From the NCBI RefSeq assembly GCF_000403455.2, contig NZ_KE159794.1:62001-126000 (forward strand): a stretch of DNA of 64,000 bases. Direction: 5' to 3'. The position numbers were made by a program, and so were the translations under genes. The notes beneath the pieces are model-generated. The model did no database searches, was not told the origin of the DNA, and was given only the letters and a program-made list of their open reading frames with translations. The stretch's first letter is position 1. Each line of letters starts with the position of its first letter. The stretch is from Dorea sp. 5-2 (GTDB lineage Bacteria > Bacillota > Clostridia > Lachnospirales > Lachnospiraceae). Of this stretch, positions 44,512 to 54,492 are shown piece after piece.

Positions 44512-45321
44512 ATGAATTATCAGATGCTTGTGCTGGACTTGGACGGCACCCTTACAAATTCCAACAAAGAAATCTCCGGCGCCACACGCGACGCACTGAT
44601 CGATATACAAAGGCAGGGCAAGAAAGTCGTTCTGGCAAGCGGACGCCCGACAAAAGGCGTCCTGCCCCTTGCAGAACAGCTTCATCTGAACGAATTCGGC
44701 AGTTATATCCTGTCCTTCAACGGAGGACGGATCACCGACTGCCGGTCCGGCAAGGTCATCTATGAAAAGACGCTTCCCAACGACGCCGCAGAACCGGTCT
44801 TCTATATAGCCGGGAAATATTCCGGAGTGGATATCCTGACCTACACGCCTGACAATTTGATCTCCGGGCTGCACACGAACCAATACAGTGAACTGGAGGC
44901 AAGGATCAATCAGATGCCGATCATACATGTGGAGGATTTCCCGTCCCATGTCCCGGAATCCATGAACAAGATCCTGCTCACCGGCTCGCCTGAGATCATC
45001 AACCTGGCAAAAAACGAGATCGCAGAATATTTTCATTCTTATCTGTCCGTATACTGCTCGGATCCTTTCTTCCTGGAGATCATGCCGCGGGGAATTGACA
45101 AAGCACATTCTCTGCTGCGTCTCTTGAGCGGGATCGGCATGACTGCGGACGAGATGATCTGCTGCGGAGACGGATACAATGACCTGACTATGATAGAAAC
45201 CGCCGGGCTTGGCGTCGCCATGGCAAATGCCCAGCCTGCCGTCCTTGAGACAGCGGATTATATCACCAAATCCAACGATGAAGACGGCGTGCTGCATGTG
45301 ATCGACAAATTTATGCGGTGA
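44512..45321 (+). CDS. Cof-type HAD phosphatase
   Basis: 269 residues. LDLDGTLTNS (motif I), ASGRP (motif II region) and CCGDGYNDLTMI (motif IV) are present, with the Cof-type C2 cap between. These enzymes dephosphorylate sugar phosphates or flavin precursors; the substrate is not fixed. It follows murF by 13 bp. Confidence 0.92.
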   Translation: MNYQMLVLDLDGTLTNSNKEISGATRDALIDIQRQGKKVVLASGRPTKGVLPLAEQLHLNEFGSYILSFNGGRITDCRSGKVIYEKTLPNDAAEPVFYIAGKYSGVDILTYTPDNLISGLHTNQYSELEARINQMPIIHVEDFPSHVPESMNKILLTGSPEIINLAKNEIAEYFHSYLSVYCSDPFFLEIMPRGIDKAHSLLRLLSGIGMTADEMICCGDGYNDLTMIETAGLGVAMANAQPAVLETADYITKSNDEDGVLHVIDKFMR

Positions 45322-45332
45322 GGCGGCATATT

Positions 45333-45872
45333 TCAGGACCTGACGTCTCTTACAGACGCCTGAGCCTTACCTTTGTCCTGCAGATAACTGCTGATCACCG
45401 CATACGCTTTATAAAGCTCCTCATAGGACATCCGGCAGTTTGCCGGGCTCGTGGACGGCAGACACACTGCCTCTATTCCGGTCTTCGGATAACAATACCG
45501 CTTATACAATCCTGCCGCCTTCGTCCCGGTCGCAAAGATTGCCTTTATATCTGCATGCCCGAGGATCCGCGCCATATCATTGGGAACCGGATTACGGATG
45601 CTGCTGTCATCCGCTCCTCTGATCTCACATCCTGCCAGCACATCCCACACTGCGATATGATTCCGAAGGGCGAATGCGATCTTGTCCTCTTTTGCAGCCG
45701 GGATCTCTTCCCCGCATACATCGGCAAGCACCCTCCAGAAGCGATTACGCGGATGTCCGTAATAGAACCCGGCCTCCCTCGACTTCGGAGAGGGCATCGT
45801 CCCAAGCATAAGAACTCTGGAAGATGCGTCGAATACCGGCTCAAACTCATGTATCACTTTCTCCGTTTTCAT
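45333..45872 (-). CDS. DNA-deoxyinosine (hypoxanthine) glycosylase-type protein of the uracil-DNA glycosylase superfamily
   Basis: 179 residues. VLMLGTMPSPKSREAGFYYGHPRNRFW at the N-terminus and PSTSPANCRMSYEELYKAY near the end are the superfamily motifs; NPVPNDMARIL lies between. It excises a deaminated base from DNA. Start at 45872 follows GGAAGAGG. It converges on the HAD gene. Confidence 0.85.
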   Translation of the reverse strand: MKTEKVIHEFEPVFDASSRVLMLGTMPSPKSREAGFYYGHPRNRFWRVLADVCGEEIPAAKEDKIAFALRNHIAVWDVLAGCEIRGADDSSIRNPVPNDMARILGHADIKAIFATGTKAAGLYKRYCYPKTGIEAVCLPSTSPANCRMSYEELYKAYAVISSYLQDKGKAQASVRDVRS

Positions 45873-46028
45873 TCCTCTTCCCTTTCTTCTTTCATAACAT
45901 TTTTCCATGATTTAAGAACATGATACCATTCAACATTAAAATCGTGTATAATATTATTATACTACATATTTACATATGATAGAAAGTGATAGAAAGAGGT
46001 TTTCATCATTAAAAACAGGAGGTAAAAA

Positions 46029-48317
46029 ATGGCTATCGTATTTCATGAAGCATCTAAAGTATTTCATCTTTACAACCAGGATATCAGCTATCTGATCAGG
46101 ATCATGGAGAATGGGCAGCTTGAGAATCTTTACTATGGTAAAGCTCTGAGAGACAGAGACGATTTCTCCTACATGCACGAAGAAGCGATGCGTTCCCAAA
46201 TGTCCATCAATGTACCGGAACCAGGTCTTCTGTCCATGCAGTACACCAGACAGGAATATCCGTCCTATGGAACCGGCGACTACCGCAGCCCTGCCTTCAC
46301 TGTTCTTCAGGAGAACGGAAGCAGGATCGTCAATTATGAGTATACCGCATACGAGATCTTGAAAGGCAAGAAGAGCCTGGAACCCCTTCCGGCAACCTAT
46401 GTGGAAGACGAAGAGGAAGCGGCGACACTGGAGGTCACTCTGCATGATCAGGTGACAGACACCGACCTTATACTCTCATACACCATATACGAACACTACC
46501 CTGTTATTACCAGGAACAGCAGGTTTGTCCACAAAGGTTCCGAGAAGATCGTCCTGGAGCGTGCGTTAAGCGCAAGCGTAGAATTCATCGACACAGACTA
46601 TGAGCTGATGCATCTGTCCGGGGCATGGTCCAGAGAGCGTTATGTAAAGTCCCAGAAGCTAGAAACCGGGATCCAGGGCATCCAGAGCCTGAACGGAACT
46701 TGCAGCGGCGCCGAATTCAATCCATTCCTCGCTCTTAAGCGTCCTCACACCACAGAGTATCAGGGCGAAGTGTACGGCTTTAATTTCGTATACAGCGGCA
46801 ACTTCCTTGCACAGGCTGAGACATCCACCTTTGGCATGACAAGGATCCTCATGGGGATCCATCCGGAATGCTTCTCCTGGGAATTGAAGCAGGGAGAGAC
46901 TTTCCAGACGCCGGAAGTCGTCATGGTCTACAGTGACCAGGGGCTGAATAAGATGAGCCAGGTGTACCACAGATTATACCGTACACGTCTGATGCGCGGA
47001 AGATGGAGAGATCAGGCGCGTCCGATCCTTCTGAATAACTGGGAAGCTACGTATTTTGATTTTGATGAAGAGAAGATCCTCAACATCGCCAAAAAAGCGA
47101 AAGAAGTCGGCGTAGAACTCTTCGTACTGGACGACGGATGGTTCGGCGCCCGCAACGACGACCACAGAGGCCTTGGGGACTGGTACGTCAACCTTGACAA
47201 ATTACCGGACGGCATCTCCGGATTATCCAGAAAGATCGAAGAGATGGGGCTTAAGTTCGGTCTGTGGGTAGAACTTGAGATGGCGAATAAGGACAGCGAC
47301 CTATACCGGGCGCATCCGGACTGGCTGATCAGTGTTCCGGACAGATTCGAAAGCCATGCGCGCCACCAGTATGTCCTTGACTTCTCAAGGAAAGAGGTTG
47401 TTGATCATATCCATGAGATGGTCGCAAAGGTGATCCGCGAGTCCTCGATCTCCTATATCAAGTGGGATATGAACCGTTATATGACAGAGCCATACAGCAA
47501 AGGAACGTCCGCCTCCGAGCAAGGCAAGGTAATGCATAAGTATATCTTAGGTGTCTACGACCTGTATACACGGCTTATCAACGAATTCCCGGACATCTTA
47601 TTCGAGTCCTGCGCAAGCGGCGGCGCAAGGTTTGACGCGGGCATGCTTTACTTTGCTCCGCAGACATGGACAAGCGATGACACGGATGCTAACGAGAGGA
47701 CCAAGATCCAGTACGGTACTTCCATGGTATACCCGATCGTCAGCATGGGATCCCATGTCTCTGCGGTACCGAACCACCAGCTTCACAGGGAAACCTCCCT
47801 TGCTACCCGTGCAAACGTTGCCTACTTCGGCACCTTTGGTTATGAGCTGGATCTGAATCTGCTGGCAGATAAAGAGATCGAGCAGGTCAAAGAACAGATC
47901 AAATTCATGAAAGAATACCGGGAACTGATCCAGATAGACGGCGATTTCTATCGGCTCAAGAGCCCATTTGAAGGAAACGAGACCGCCTGGATGGTTGTCT
48001 CTCAGGATAAGAAGAACGCTGTTGCCGGATATTATCAGAGCCTGAATCAGGTAAACGGCACCTGGATCCGCCTGAAACTTGACGGTCTGTGTCCTGACGC
48101 ATTATACGAGATCACCTATGATACGACATTTGACACTCCAGTCGATCCTGAGATGATGGCTGTGTACGGTGTTAAGATCGGCAGCGATCCGGTCAAGACA
48201 TACCAGGCGTATGGAACTGAGCTTATGTATGCCGGTATCCCGATCAACCGGGATCTCTTGAACAGAAAGAGCATGGACTTCTCCTCATTGCTCTTTATGA
48301 TAACGCAGGTTGGATAA
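46029..48317 (+). CDS. GH36 alpha-galactosidase
   Basis: 762 residues, close to the GH36 length of 720-750. The nucleophile is D480 in YIKWDMNR, the acid/base Asp near 549 is in WTSDDTDANERTKIQYGTS, and LDDGWFGARNDDHRGLGDW and CASGGARFDAG are further conserved blocks. There is no signal peptide, so it acts in the cytoplasm on imported alpha-galactosides such as melibiose or raffinose. The sugar ABC importer on the opposite strand probably supplies it. Confidence 0.95.
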   Translation: MAIVFHEASKVFHLYNQDISYLIRIMENGQLENLYYGKALRDRDDFSYMHEEAMRSQMSINVPEPGLLSMQYTRQEYPSYGTGDYRSPAFTVLQENGSRIVNYEYTAYEILKGKKSLEPLPATYVEDEEEAATLEVTLHDQVTDTDLILSYTIYEHYPVITRNSRFVHKGSEKIVLERALSASVEFIDTDYELMHLSGAWSRERYVKSQKLETGIQGIQSLNGTCSGAEFNPFLALKRPHTTEYQGEVYGFNFVYSGNFLAQAETSTFGMTRILMGIHPECFSWELKQGETFQTPEVVMVYSDQGLNKMSQVYHRLYRTRLMRGRWRDQARPILLNNWEATYFDFDEEKILNIAKKAKEVGVELFVLDDGWFGARNDDHRGLGDWYVNLDKLPDGISGLSRKIEEMGLKFGLWVELEMANKDSDLYRAHPDWLISVPDRFESHARHQYVLDFSRKEVVDHIHEMVAKVIRESSISYIKWDMNRYMTEPYSKGTSASEQGKVMHKYILGVYDLYTRLINEFPDILFESCASGGARFDAGMLYFAPQTWTSDDTDANERTKIQYGTSMVYPIVSMGSHVSAVPNHQLHRETSLATRANVAYFGTFGYELDLNLLADKEIEQVKEQIKFMKEYRELIQIDGDFYRLKSPFEGNETAWMVVSQDKKNAVAGYYQSLNQVNGTWIRLKLDGLCPDALYEITYDTTFDTPVDPEMMAVYGVKIGSDPVKTYQAYGTELMYAGIPINRDLLNRKSMDFSSLLFMITQVG

Positions 48318-48356
48318 TATAACCGTATCCATATCCGACAAAACCCTACATGATAT

Positions 48357-48402
48357 AAGGGGCTGCAGCGAAATGCAATTATTTCGCTGCAGCCCCTTTT
48401 CA
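48357..48402 (+). terminator. Terminator after the alpha-galactosidase gene
   Basis: AAGGGGCTGCAGCGAAA and TTTCGCTGCAGCCCCTT are perfectly complementary (17 bp), followed by TT. Very stable and usable for both strands. Confidence 0.9.
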
Positions 48403-48457
48403 CAAAGTATTGCACCTGAGGCTGCGATCTCAGGCGCCGCACAGATCCGCCGACAGA

Positions 48458-49147
48458 CTAATCTTCCAGAAGATAATCGAGAAATACCTCTACCTGATCC
48501 GCCTGGTCAATATACGCTGAGACACAGAGATAACACTTTTCTTCATCCTTATAACTGTTCATCCCATCAAAACGCGGGCTGTCCGAGACATCGACGGCTA
48601 CCGGGATCACCTCGCCCTCATCTGTCGTATAGTTTACGATCCTGTCCTTATATTTCTCACAGATTCCGCCTGCCCTCTCGTCTTCAAGGTTCAGGACCCT
48701 TCCCCCCTTTGCCATCCCTTTCATATTCGTCTCCTGGCAGATCAGCGCATCCGTAGTTCCTGCTTCCAGATATGCTACCGTCTTCTGAAAATATGTATTC
48801 GCATAATCACTGTCCTTCGACAGATCAAAGAACACATTCGAATCAAAGATCACTTCCCCCGTCTCCTGAAAATCTGCGTATTCAAGAAACTCCTTATGAA
48901 AATCCGAATCTTCCGATACATTATCATAACAATTCACAAACGTCACATGGAGAATCGTATCCTCCGGCCGGTTCAAAAACGCATGTATAAAATAGAAAAC
49001 CAGAAAGATGAACACCAGAATACCGATAATCGGGATCTTATAATACGTCCATATATACCGCAGCGCATTCTCTCTCGTCATTCCCTGTATCTTCTGCTTT
49101 TCCGCTCCTGCCCTTTCCCGCAGGGAAGGCTTTAATCCTTTACCCAA
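48458..49147 (-). CDS. Membrane-anchored extracytoplasmic protein of unknown function
   Basis: 229 residues, TTG start suggested by AAGAAGGGG upstream. A charged N-terminal stretch of about 35 residues is followed by one membrane helix (about 36-56) and an external domain (TILHVTFVNCYDNVSEDSDF, DALICQETNMKGMAKGG). The latter part recalls extracytoplasmic binding folds but I do not recognise it. It lies just beyond the alpha-galactosidase gene terminator and is transcribed towards it. Confidence 0.6.
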   Translation of the reverse strand: MGKGLKPSLRERAGAEKQKIQGMTRENALRYIWTYYKIPIIGILVFIFLVFYFIHAFLNRPEDTILHVTFVNCYDNVSEDSDFHKEFLEYADFQETGEVIFDSNVFFDLSKDSDYANTYFQKTVAYLEAGTTDALICQETNMKGMAKGGRVLNLEDERAGGICEKYKDRIVNYTTDEGEVIPVAVDVSDSPRFDGMNSYKDEEKCYLCVSAYIDQADQVEVFLDYLLED

Positions 49148-49226
49148 AAAACCCCTTCTTTCTATAAATTATACTCTTAAAATCCTCAGACCGGCTTTCT
49201 CGTTCATCCTCACACAAACTTTAAGA

Positions 49227-49259
49227 TAAAAAGGCAATGCCGCGCAAGACATTGCCTTT
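49227..49259 (-). terminator. Terminator of the sugar ABC operon
   Basis: Minus-strand RNA AAAGGCAAUG pairs with CAUUGCCUUU, followed by UUU(A)U. About 37 bp after the last permease gene. Confidence 0.75.
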
Positions 49260-49295
49260 CCATTCTATTGTTATTTACGATTCGATAAACCTTCT

Positions 49296-50135
49296 TTACA
49301 GCTTTCCACCGGATGTTGCAATACCTTCGATAAACTGCTTCTGGAAGATCAGATACAGAACGATCATAGGTACACACGCGATCGCTGATGCAGCCATCAA
49401 CTGTGGATAGTTGGACTGATACTGACCCTGCATGGTCGCAAGGGCTGCTGACAGCGGCATCATGTTCGCACTGGAGTTAACAACCAGAGGCCACATCAGA
49501 TCCTTGTAAGCAAATACTGCGGTGAAGATACCAAGCGCTACCATGGAAGATCTGGTAAGCGGGGACATAATATGTAAGAATGACTGGAAGATATTACATC
49601 CGTCAAGTCTCGCCGCCTCTTCAAGAGATACCGGAAGTCCCATATAAGCCGTCTTCAAAAGGAACGTACCGAACGCGGTAACGATTCCAGGGAACACCAA
49701 CGCAAATATCGTATTGGTCATTCCGATCTTGCTGACCATCAGATACTGCGGGATGATGAAGATCTGCGCCGGGATCATCATCTGGAACAATACCAGAGAG
49801 AACATGAAGTTCTTTCCCTTGAACTCCAACCGTCCGAACGCATATCCAGCCAGTGTTGCCGTCAAAACCGCACATACGACACGCCAGAAGATCAACAGCA
49901 GCGTATTCTTGTACAACAGCAGGAAGTTCATGTTATTCCATACTTTCGTAAAAGCCTCCGACGTCCATACGGTTGGGAAGATTACAAAAGGATCTATCTG
50001 CGTCGCTTCTGATACAGACTTAAATGCCGTCAACAGCATCCAGACAAAAGGTATCAGCATGATAATAGAGAAAAATATCAGAACAACATGTACGACAACC
50101 CGTTCAATCTTTCTTTTTGTTTCCATACTTTGCAT
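49296..50135 (-). CDS. Sugar ABC transporter permease (MalG-like)
   Basis: 279 residues, six helices. The EAA loop is VSLEEAARLDGCNIFQSFLHI. Start with GGGGGAAG upstream. It is the distal gene of the binding protein-MalF-MalG set and has no ATPase partner nearby, as is usual for carbohydrate CUT1 systems that share MsmK-type ATPases. Confidence 0.93.
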   Translation of the reverse strand: MQSMETKRKIERVVVHVVLIFFSIIMLIPFVWMLLTAFKSVSEATQIDPFVIFPTVWTSEAFTKVWNNMNFLLLYKNTLLLIFWRVVCAVLTATLAGYAFGRLEFKGKNFMFSLVLFQMMIPAQIFIIPQYLMVSKIGMTNTIFALVFPGIVTAFGTFLLKTAYMGLPVSLEEAARLDGCNIFQSFLHIMSPLTRSSMVALGIFTAVFAYKDLMWPLVVNSSANMMPLSAALATMQGQYQSNYPQLMAASAIACVPMIVLYLIFQKQFIEGIATSGGKL

Positions 50136-50150
50136 AATATCTTCCCCCTT

Positions 50151-51071
50151 CTATTCGTAATGAACCCATTTCTTCTGTCCGATCATCTGGAACACAGTAA
50201 CAACCAGAATTACTGCAAGGAGCAGCACAACGATGGTAGAACCATATCCCTTGTCACCGAAATCAAAAGACTCACGATAGAACAGATATACAAGAGACTC
50301 TACTTTCGGGAGCGCCTTATTCGACTGATCCATTACCATGTAGATCAAGTCAAATACCTGAAGCGCACCGATGACTCTCGTAATCAGAACAAAGAAGATC
50401 GTCGGCGAAAGCAACGGAACTGTAATATTAAAGAACGCCTGTATTCCGGACGCACCGTCGATATCCGCAGCTTCATAATAATCGTGCGGGATCTCCTGCA
50501 AGCCGGAAATAAACAATACAATATTATAACCCAGGATTGACCATACACCGATGATCGCAATGGAGATCCATGCAATCTTCGGATTGGAGATCCATTCAAC
50601 CTTCAGTCCGAACAGGTTGTTCAGAAGACCGAACTGAGAGTTATATAACCAACGCCATACCATAGCTACCGCCGCCGGCGCTACGATCATAGGCAGGAAA
50701 AATATTGCCCTATATGCGCTCCGCCCTACCATCTTGCGGTTCAAAAGAACCGCAAGAACAAGAGCAAAACAAATAGAAAACGGCACTTCAATTATTGCGT
50801 ATTTAATCGTGTTGAGCAGAGCCTGCCACACTTCGGCATCGCCGAACATTCTGTTGAAATTGTCAAATCCAACAAAAACATTTCCTCTGCCAAAGTCACC
50901 TGTCTTACACATGGACTGATAGATCGTATTCACGATCGGGTACAAGTTCAGTATGATCAAACCGGCCATCGTCGGAATAATAAACAGCCAACCCCAGAAC
51001 AACTGATTCTTTTCCCATGTTGTCATCTTATGCTTAGCAGGTGCATTCGCTTCACTTTTGCTATTTGTCAT
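50151..51071 (-). CDS. Sugar ABC transporter permease (MalF-like)
   Basis: 306 residues, six helices after a charged N-terminus. The EAA loop is DYYEAADIDGASGIQAFFN. It forms the channel with the MalG-like protein, which starts 15 bp downstream. Confidence 0.93.
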   Translation of the reverse strand: MTNSKSEANAPAKHKMTTWEKNQLFWGWLFIIPTMAGLIILNLYPIVNTIYQSMCKTGDFGRGNVFVGFDNFNRMFGDAEVWQALLNTIKYAIIEVPFSICFALVLAVLLNRKMVGRSAYRAIFFLPMIVAPAAVAMVWRWLYNSQFGLLNNLFGLKVEWISNPKIAWISIAIIGVWSILGYNIVLFISGLQEIPHDYYEAADIDGASGIQAFFNITVPLLSPTIFFVLITRVIGALQVFDLIYMVMDQSNKALPKVESLVYLFYRESFDFGDKGYGSTIVVLLLAVILVVTVFQMIGQKKWVHYE

Positions 51072-51106
51072 CTCTTCTACCCTCTATACTCTTCATTTCA
51101 TGGTAA

Positions 51107-52432
51107 CTATTTGCTTTCACTTGCGATGATATCGTTCATAGTCTTCGCAAATTCCTTACACTTGTCTTCCATCTGAGCCGGATCATCCCATGCAGGAACC
51201 AGATCCTTCTGGCACTGGCTGGTCCACTTAACAGCGTTGTATGTAAATGGATATTCCACGATCATATTCTCAACGCCTTCAACTGTAGACTCTTCTGCCA
51301 TAGCAAGGTGTCCTGTAAGGTCAAAGAGATCTGTATTGCTTGCCCATGCGTCGGAAGTTCCTTCATAAGCAGACATCGTTACGCCAAGCTCTGCCTGCTT
51401 GATCTGCATCTCTTCGGAACCAAGCCACTCGATCAGCTTCCAGCAGTCGTCCGGACGCTTCGTATTAGCAGCAGCAGCCCATCCAAGGCCATTACAGATA
51501 GATGCACGGATACCTGTCTCAGCATCGTAAGGAATCATTGCCACGTCACAGTGCTCAGCAGTATACTCATTCTGCTTAAATGCAGGCACCATCCATGAAC
51601 CCTGTGTGATCATGGCAACTGTTCCTGACTCGAAGAGAACGTCTGTCTGTGTCTCGGCCATTACAGAAGCCGGAGGGCATACGTCTGAAAGGAGCTTGCC
51701 AACAAAATCCATCGCTTTAAGCGTATTCGGATCATCATAACCTGACGTCTTATGATCCTCGGAAAGAACATGTCCGCCCTTAGAATAGATCATATTCCAG
51801 TAACTGTCCTGGTCGTTCGTTACGTTCAAAGCATAACCGTATTTCTTAGCGTCTTTATCCGTCAGTTTTACCGCTGCATCATACAGGTCGTCCCATGTCC
51901 AGTTCTCGTTCGGATATTCCATCTGTGCATCGTCAAACATGGTCTTATTATACCAGAGTGCGATGGTATCATAGTCCTTCGGAATCGCATAATAAGAATC
52001 ATTGTAAGTATAAAGCGCCGTTACCTGTGGGAGATACTTACTCATATCAATCTTGTCGCTCTTATCGATATAGTCGTCAAGTTTCAAAAGCATATCATTA
52101 TTCATATAAATCTGTGAGTTGTTCGCATGCATCCAGAATACGTCCGGCATATCTCCGCCTGAAGCTCCCGCCTCGAGCAATGTCCAGTAGCTGTCCCATT
52201 CTTTCACTTCTACCTGAACTTCAATACCTGTCTCTTCCGTAAATAAGTCACAAATCTCCTGAATGCCTGGCTGCTGGTTGTTGTCCCAGATTGCAACTCG
52301 CAGGGCGCCTGATGAAGAACCGCCGTCTGAACCGCCGTCCGAACCACCGTCTGAACCGCCGGATCCTCCACATGCTGTCAGTGACAGACACATTGCTGAC
52401 ACCAAAAGTGCTGAAATTAATCTTTTCTTCAT
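51107..52432 (-). CDS. Sugar ABC solute-binding lipoprotein (family 1)
   Basis: 441 residues. Signal peptide with lipobox SLTAC, then a low-complexity Gly/Ser/Asp linker built on 12-bp repeats, then an extracellular binding fold (VAIWDNNQQPGIQEICDLF, ALWYNKTMFDDA, GSWMVPAFKQ). Its place next to a GH36 enzyme suggests alpha-galactosides as ligand. It starts the operon; RBS GGGAGGAAGTAGAAA. Confidence 0.92.
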   Translation of the reverse strand: MKKRLISALLVSAMCLSLTACGGSGGSDGGSDGGSDGGSSSGALRVAIWDNNQQPGIQEICDLFTEETGIEVQVEVKEWDSYWTLLEAGASGGDMPDVFWMHANNSQIYMNNDMLLKLDDYIDKSDKIDMSKYLPQVTALYTYNDSYYAIPKDYDTIALWYNKTMFDDAQMEYPNENWTWDDLYDAAVKLTDKDAKKYGYALNVTNDQDSYWNMIYSKGGHVLSEDHKTSGYDDPNTLKAMDFVGKLLSDVCPPASVMAETQTDVLFESGTVAMITQGSWMVPAFKQNEYTAEHCDVAMIPYDAETGIRASICNGLGWAAAANTKRPDDCWKLIEWLGSEEMQIKQAELGVTMSAYEGTSDAWASNTDLFDLTGHLAMAEESTVEGVENMIVEYPFTYNAVKWTSQCQKDLVPAWDDPAQMEDKCKEFAKTMNDIIASESK

Positions 52433-52570
52433 TTTCTACTTCCTCCCTTTATATGTTTTTTATGCACATCTATGATATATTTTATATATTTTTGTTTGAT
52501 TTTCATATGGAAAAATGTCTTATACTTATGTAAAAATGATAATTCGCACAAGGTATCGACATATTTCGAG

Positions 52571-52599
52571 TTGACTTTTATATATATTTATACTAAAAT
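52571..52599 (+). promoter_or_regulatory. Promoter of the YesL-like gene
   Basis: TTGACT, 17-nt spacer, TAAAAT (52594-52599); the spacer also contains TATACT at a shorter distance. About 77 nt upstream of the start. Confidence 0.55.
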
Positions 52600-52675
52600 A
52601 AGCAACAATTCAATATGTCAGAATAGTAGAATTATGGTCTGAGAAAATGGATTCTTAAGAAAGGAATGAATAAAT

Positions 52676-53356
52676 ATGAATAAAATATACAGATTTTTTG
52701 GAAATGACAGCCTCTTCGGCCGTATCTTTGGTACATTGGGCAATATGATCACCGTCAATCTTCTATTTATAGTGTGCAGCATTCCGGTCATCACATTCGG
52801 TGCCTCTTTTACTTCTATGTATTATGCCCTTCTCCGTAACCTCAAGTACGGAGACTCTTCTCTGATCCGCGATTTTTTCAGCAGTTTCAGGCAAAACTTC
52901 AGACAGTCCACCTTATCCTGGCTTATCTCGGTGATCTTCATGATCGTATTCTCCGCCGATATCGGTATGTTTGGACCAAACGGCGTGTATCCGGCGGCGG
53001 CGATCTATTATCTGATCATCGTCCTGGCAGTCATCGTTGCGATCACAGCTATGTTCGTATTCCCTGTGATCGCAACGTTCCGGAACACATTGAAGAACCT
53101 GTGGATACAGGCATTCTTCCTTGCCGCCAGAAATATTCCATTCGCACTGGTGATCCTGGCCCTGAACACCGTGCCGCTCTATATATCCCTGACAACGCCA
53201 AGCCCCCAGATATTCGGAACCGCTTTGTTCCTATGGATCGTCACAGGCTTCGGGTTTATCGCCTGGATCAATACCTTCCTATTCTATCGGATCTTCAGCC
53301 CTTACCTCGCCGCAGATCCTGCGGATACCGAAGAGAACGGATGGGACGGCGAATAA
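52676..53356 (+). CDS. DUF624 (YesL-like) membrane protein
   Basis: 226 residues with five or six helices. The opening FFGNDSLFGRIFGTLGNMITVNLLFI and FGASFTSMYYALLRN are DUF624 signatures. YesL-type genes accompany CUT1 sugar importers and glycosidase genes, often with AraC regulators as here. Function is uncertain. It diverges from the binding-protein gene. Confidence 0.87.
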   Translation: MNKIYRFFGNDSLFGRIFGTLGNMITVNLLFIVCSIPVITFGASFTSMYYALLRNLKYGDSSLIRDFFSSFRQNFRQSTLSWLISVIFMIVFSADIGMFGPNGVYPAAAIYYLIIVLAVIVAITAMFVFPVIATFRNTLKNLWIQAFFLAARNIPFALVILALNTVPLYISLTTPSPQIFGTALFLWIVTGFGFIAWINTFLFYRIFSPYLAADPADTEENGWDGE

Positions 53357-53375
53357 CTGCGCCGGCTGTTACATA

Positions 53376-54308
53376 TTACAGATGATACCACCCCGCGTAT
53401 TCCCCCTTAATATCGCACTGTACCAGCTCAACGGACGAAGTGCGGTATGCGCTGGGGCTCATCCCATACTTTTGCTTAAATGCCTTGGAAAACGCCAATG
53501 GATCCGGATACCCGACATTGATCCCGACATTCTGAACGGACTCGTCTGTCTCAATAAGTTCCTGAGCCGCCTTTTCCATCCTGAAATTCATCAGAAAACT
53601 CTGAGGCGACATATCAAATTCATGTTTAAAAAGATCTGTCAGATAATTCCTGCTGATCCCGATCTTAGTCGCTATATCCGAGATCTTCAGTTTCTTTGAA
53701 TATGACTGCATGATAATCTCTACCGCCTCGTTCACATATGCCGTATTGGACGGGTTCTCGAATTCTTCCTCATCCGGATTCTCTTCGATCATCATACTGA
53801 CCATTGCATACAGGGCGCTGGAACGTTTCAGCATATTTACAAAGGTCAGCTCCCTCGCCTCTAACATCTTCTCAACCTCACGGCGCAGGAGTTCCACATC
53901 CTGTACCCGCACCAATGGATACTCTTCCGTGAACCCCATAAAACGCACCACCTTCTTAGCCACATGCCCATGAAAGCCTACCCACATATATTCCCACGGT
54001 TCCTTGCCGTCCGCCTGATAAACCGCTTCTTCCTGCCCGGGATAGATGATGAAAGCCTCGCCTTCCGACATCCTGAACTCCCGCCCTTCTATCTGCAGCA
54101 TTCCGCGGCCTTTCATGATAATATGGATCACATAATTCTCCCGCACATAGGGACCGAACATATACCCCGGCTCACACTGCTCTATACCGCAGTAATCCAG
54201 ATTCAGCGGACTTACGATGCTCATAGAATTAACCTGCTGATGATCCTCGAGACATCTGTAATTTACATTCTCTGTGTACCCCACCGTCTTTTTATCTTTG
54301 CTTTTCAC
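53376..54308 (-). CDS. AraC-family transcriptional regulator 1
   Basis: 310 residues. The N-terminal AraC-type ligand domain (GPYVRENYVIHIIMKGRG, EAFIIYPGQEEAVYQ) precedes two C-terminal helix-turn-helices (ISDIATKIGISRNYLTDLFK and GINVGYPDPLAFSKAFKQ). It probably activates the alpha-galactoside operon in response to its sugar. It converges on the YesL-like gene and is divergent from the second AraC gene. Confidence 0.93.
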   Translation of the reverse strand: MKSKDKKTVGYTENVNYRCLEDHQQVNSMSIVSPLNLDYCGIEQCEPGYMFGPYVRENYVIHIIMKGRGMLQIEGREFRMSEGEAFIIYPGQEEAVYQADGKEPWEYMWVGFHGHVAKKVVRFMGFTEEYPLVRVQDVELLRREVEKMLEARELTFVNMLKRSSALYAMVSMMIEENPDEEEFENPSNTAYVNEAVEIIMQSYSKKLKISDIATKIGISRNYLTDLFKHEFDMSPQSFLMNFRMEKAAQELIETDESVQNVGINVGYPDPLAFSKAFKQKYGMSPSAYRTSSVELVQCDIKGEYAGWYHL

Positions 54309-54352
54309 TGCTCCACTCTCCCATCTAACATTTTCTGTATCAATGTAGTACT

Positions 54353-54368
54353 GATCTCTAAAGAGATC
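54353..54368. promoter_or_regulatory. Operator-like palindrome between the two araC genes
   Basis: GATCTCTAAAGAGATC has perfect 7-bp arms separated by AA, in the divergent intergenic region. A candidate regulatory site. Confidence 0.4.
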
Positions 54369-54492
54369 TAAATGAGTAGCTATGATAGAACAACTTTACA
54401 TATTTTAATAAATATATTACAATAATATAGCGCCGAAATCAAAAGTTATTTTGTTTCCTTACGACATACTTTTAAAAATAGGAGGTACTCTT

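Noticed and set aside
45924..45952. Promoter of the alpha-galactosidase gene (TATAAT at 45947)
   Set aside because: A good -10 exists but no acceptable -35 at 16-18 nt; likely activator-dependent, so not listed as a site.
52310..52370. 12-bp repeats in the sugar-binding lipoprotein gene, possible repeat element
   Set aside because: They encode the usual Gly/Ser/Asp linker after the lipid anchor; low-complexity coding sequence explains them.
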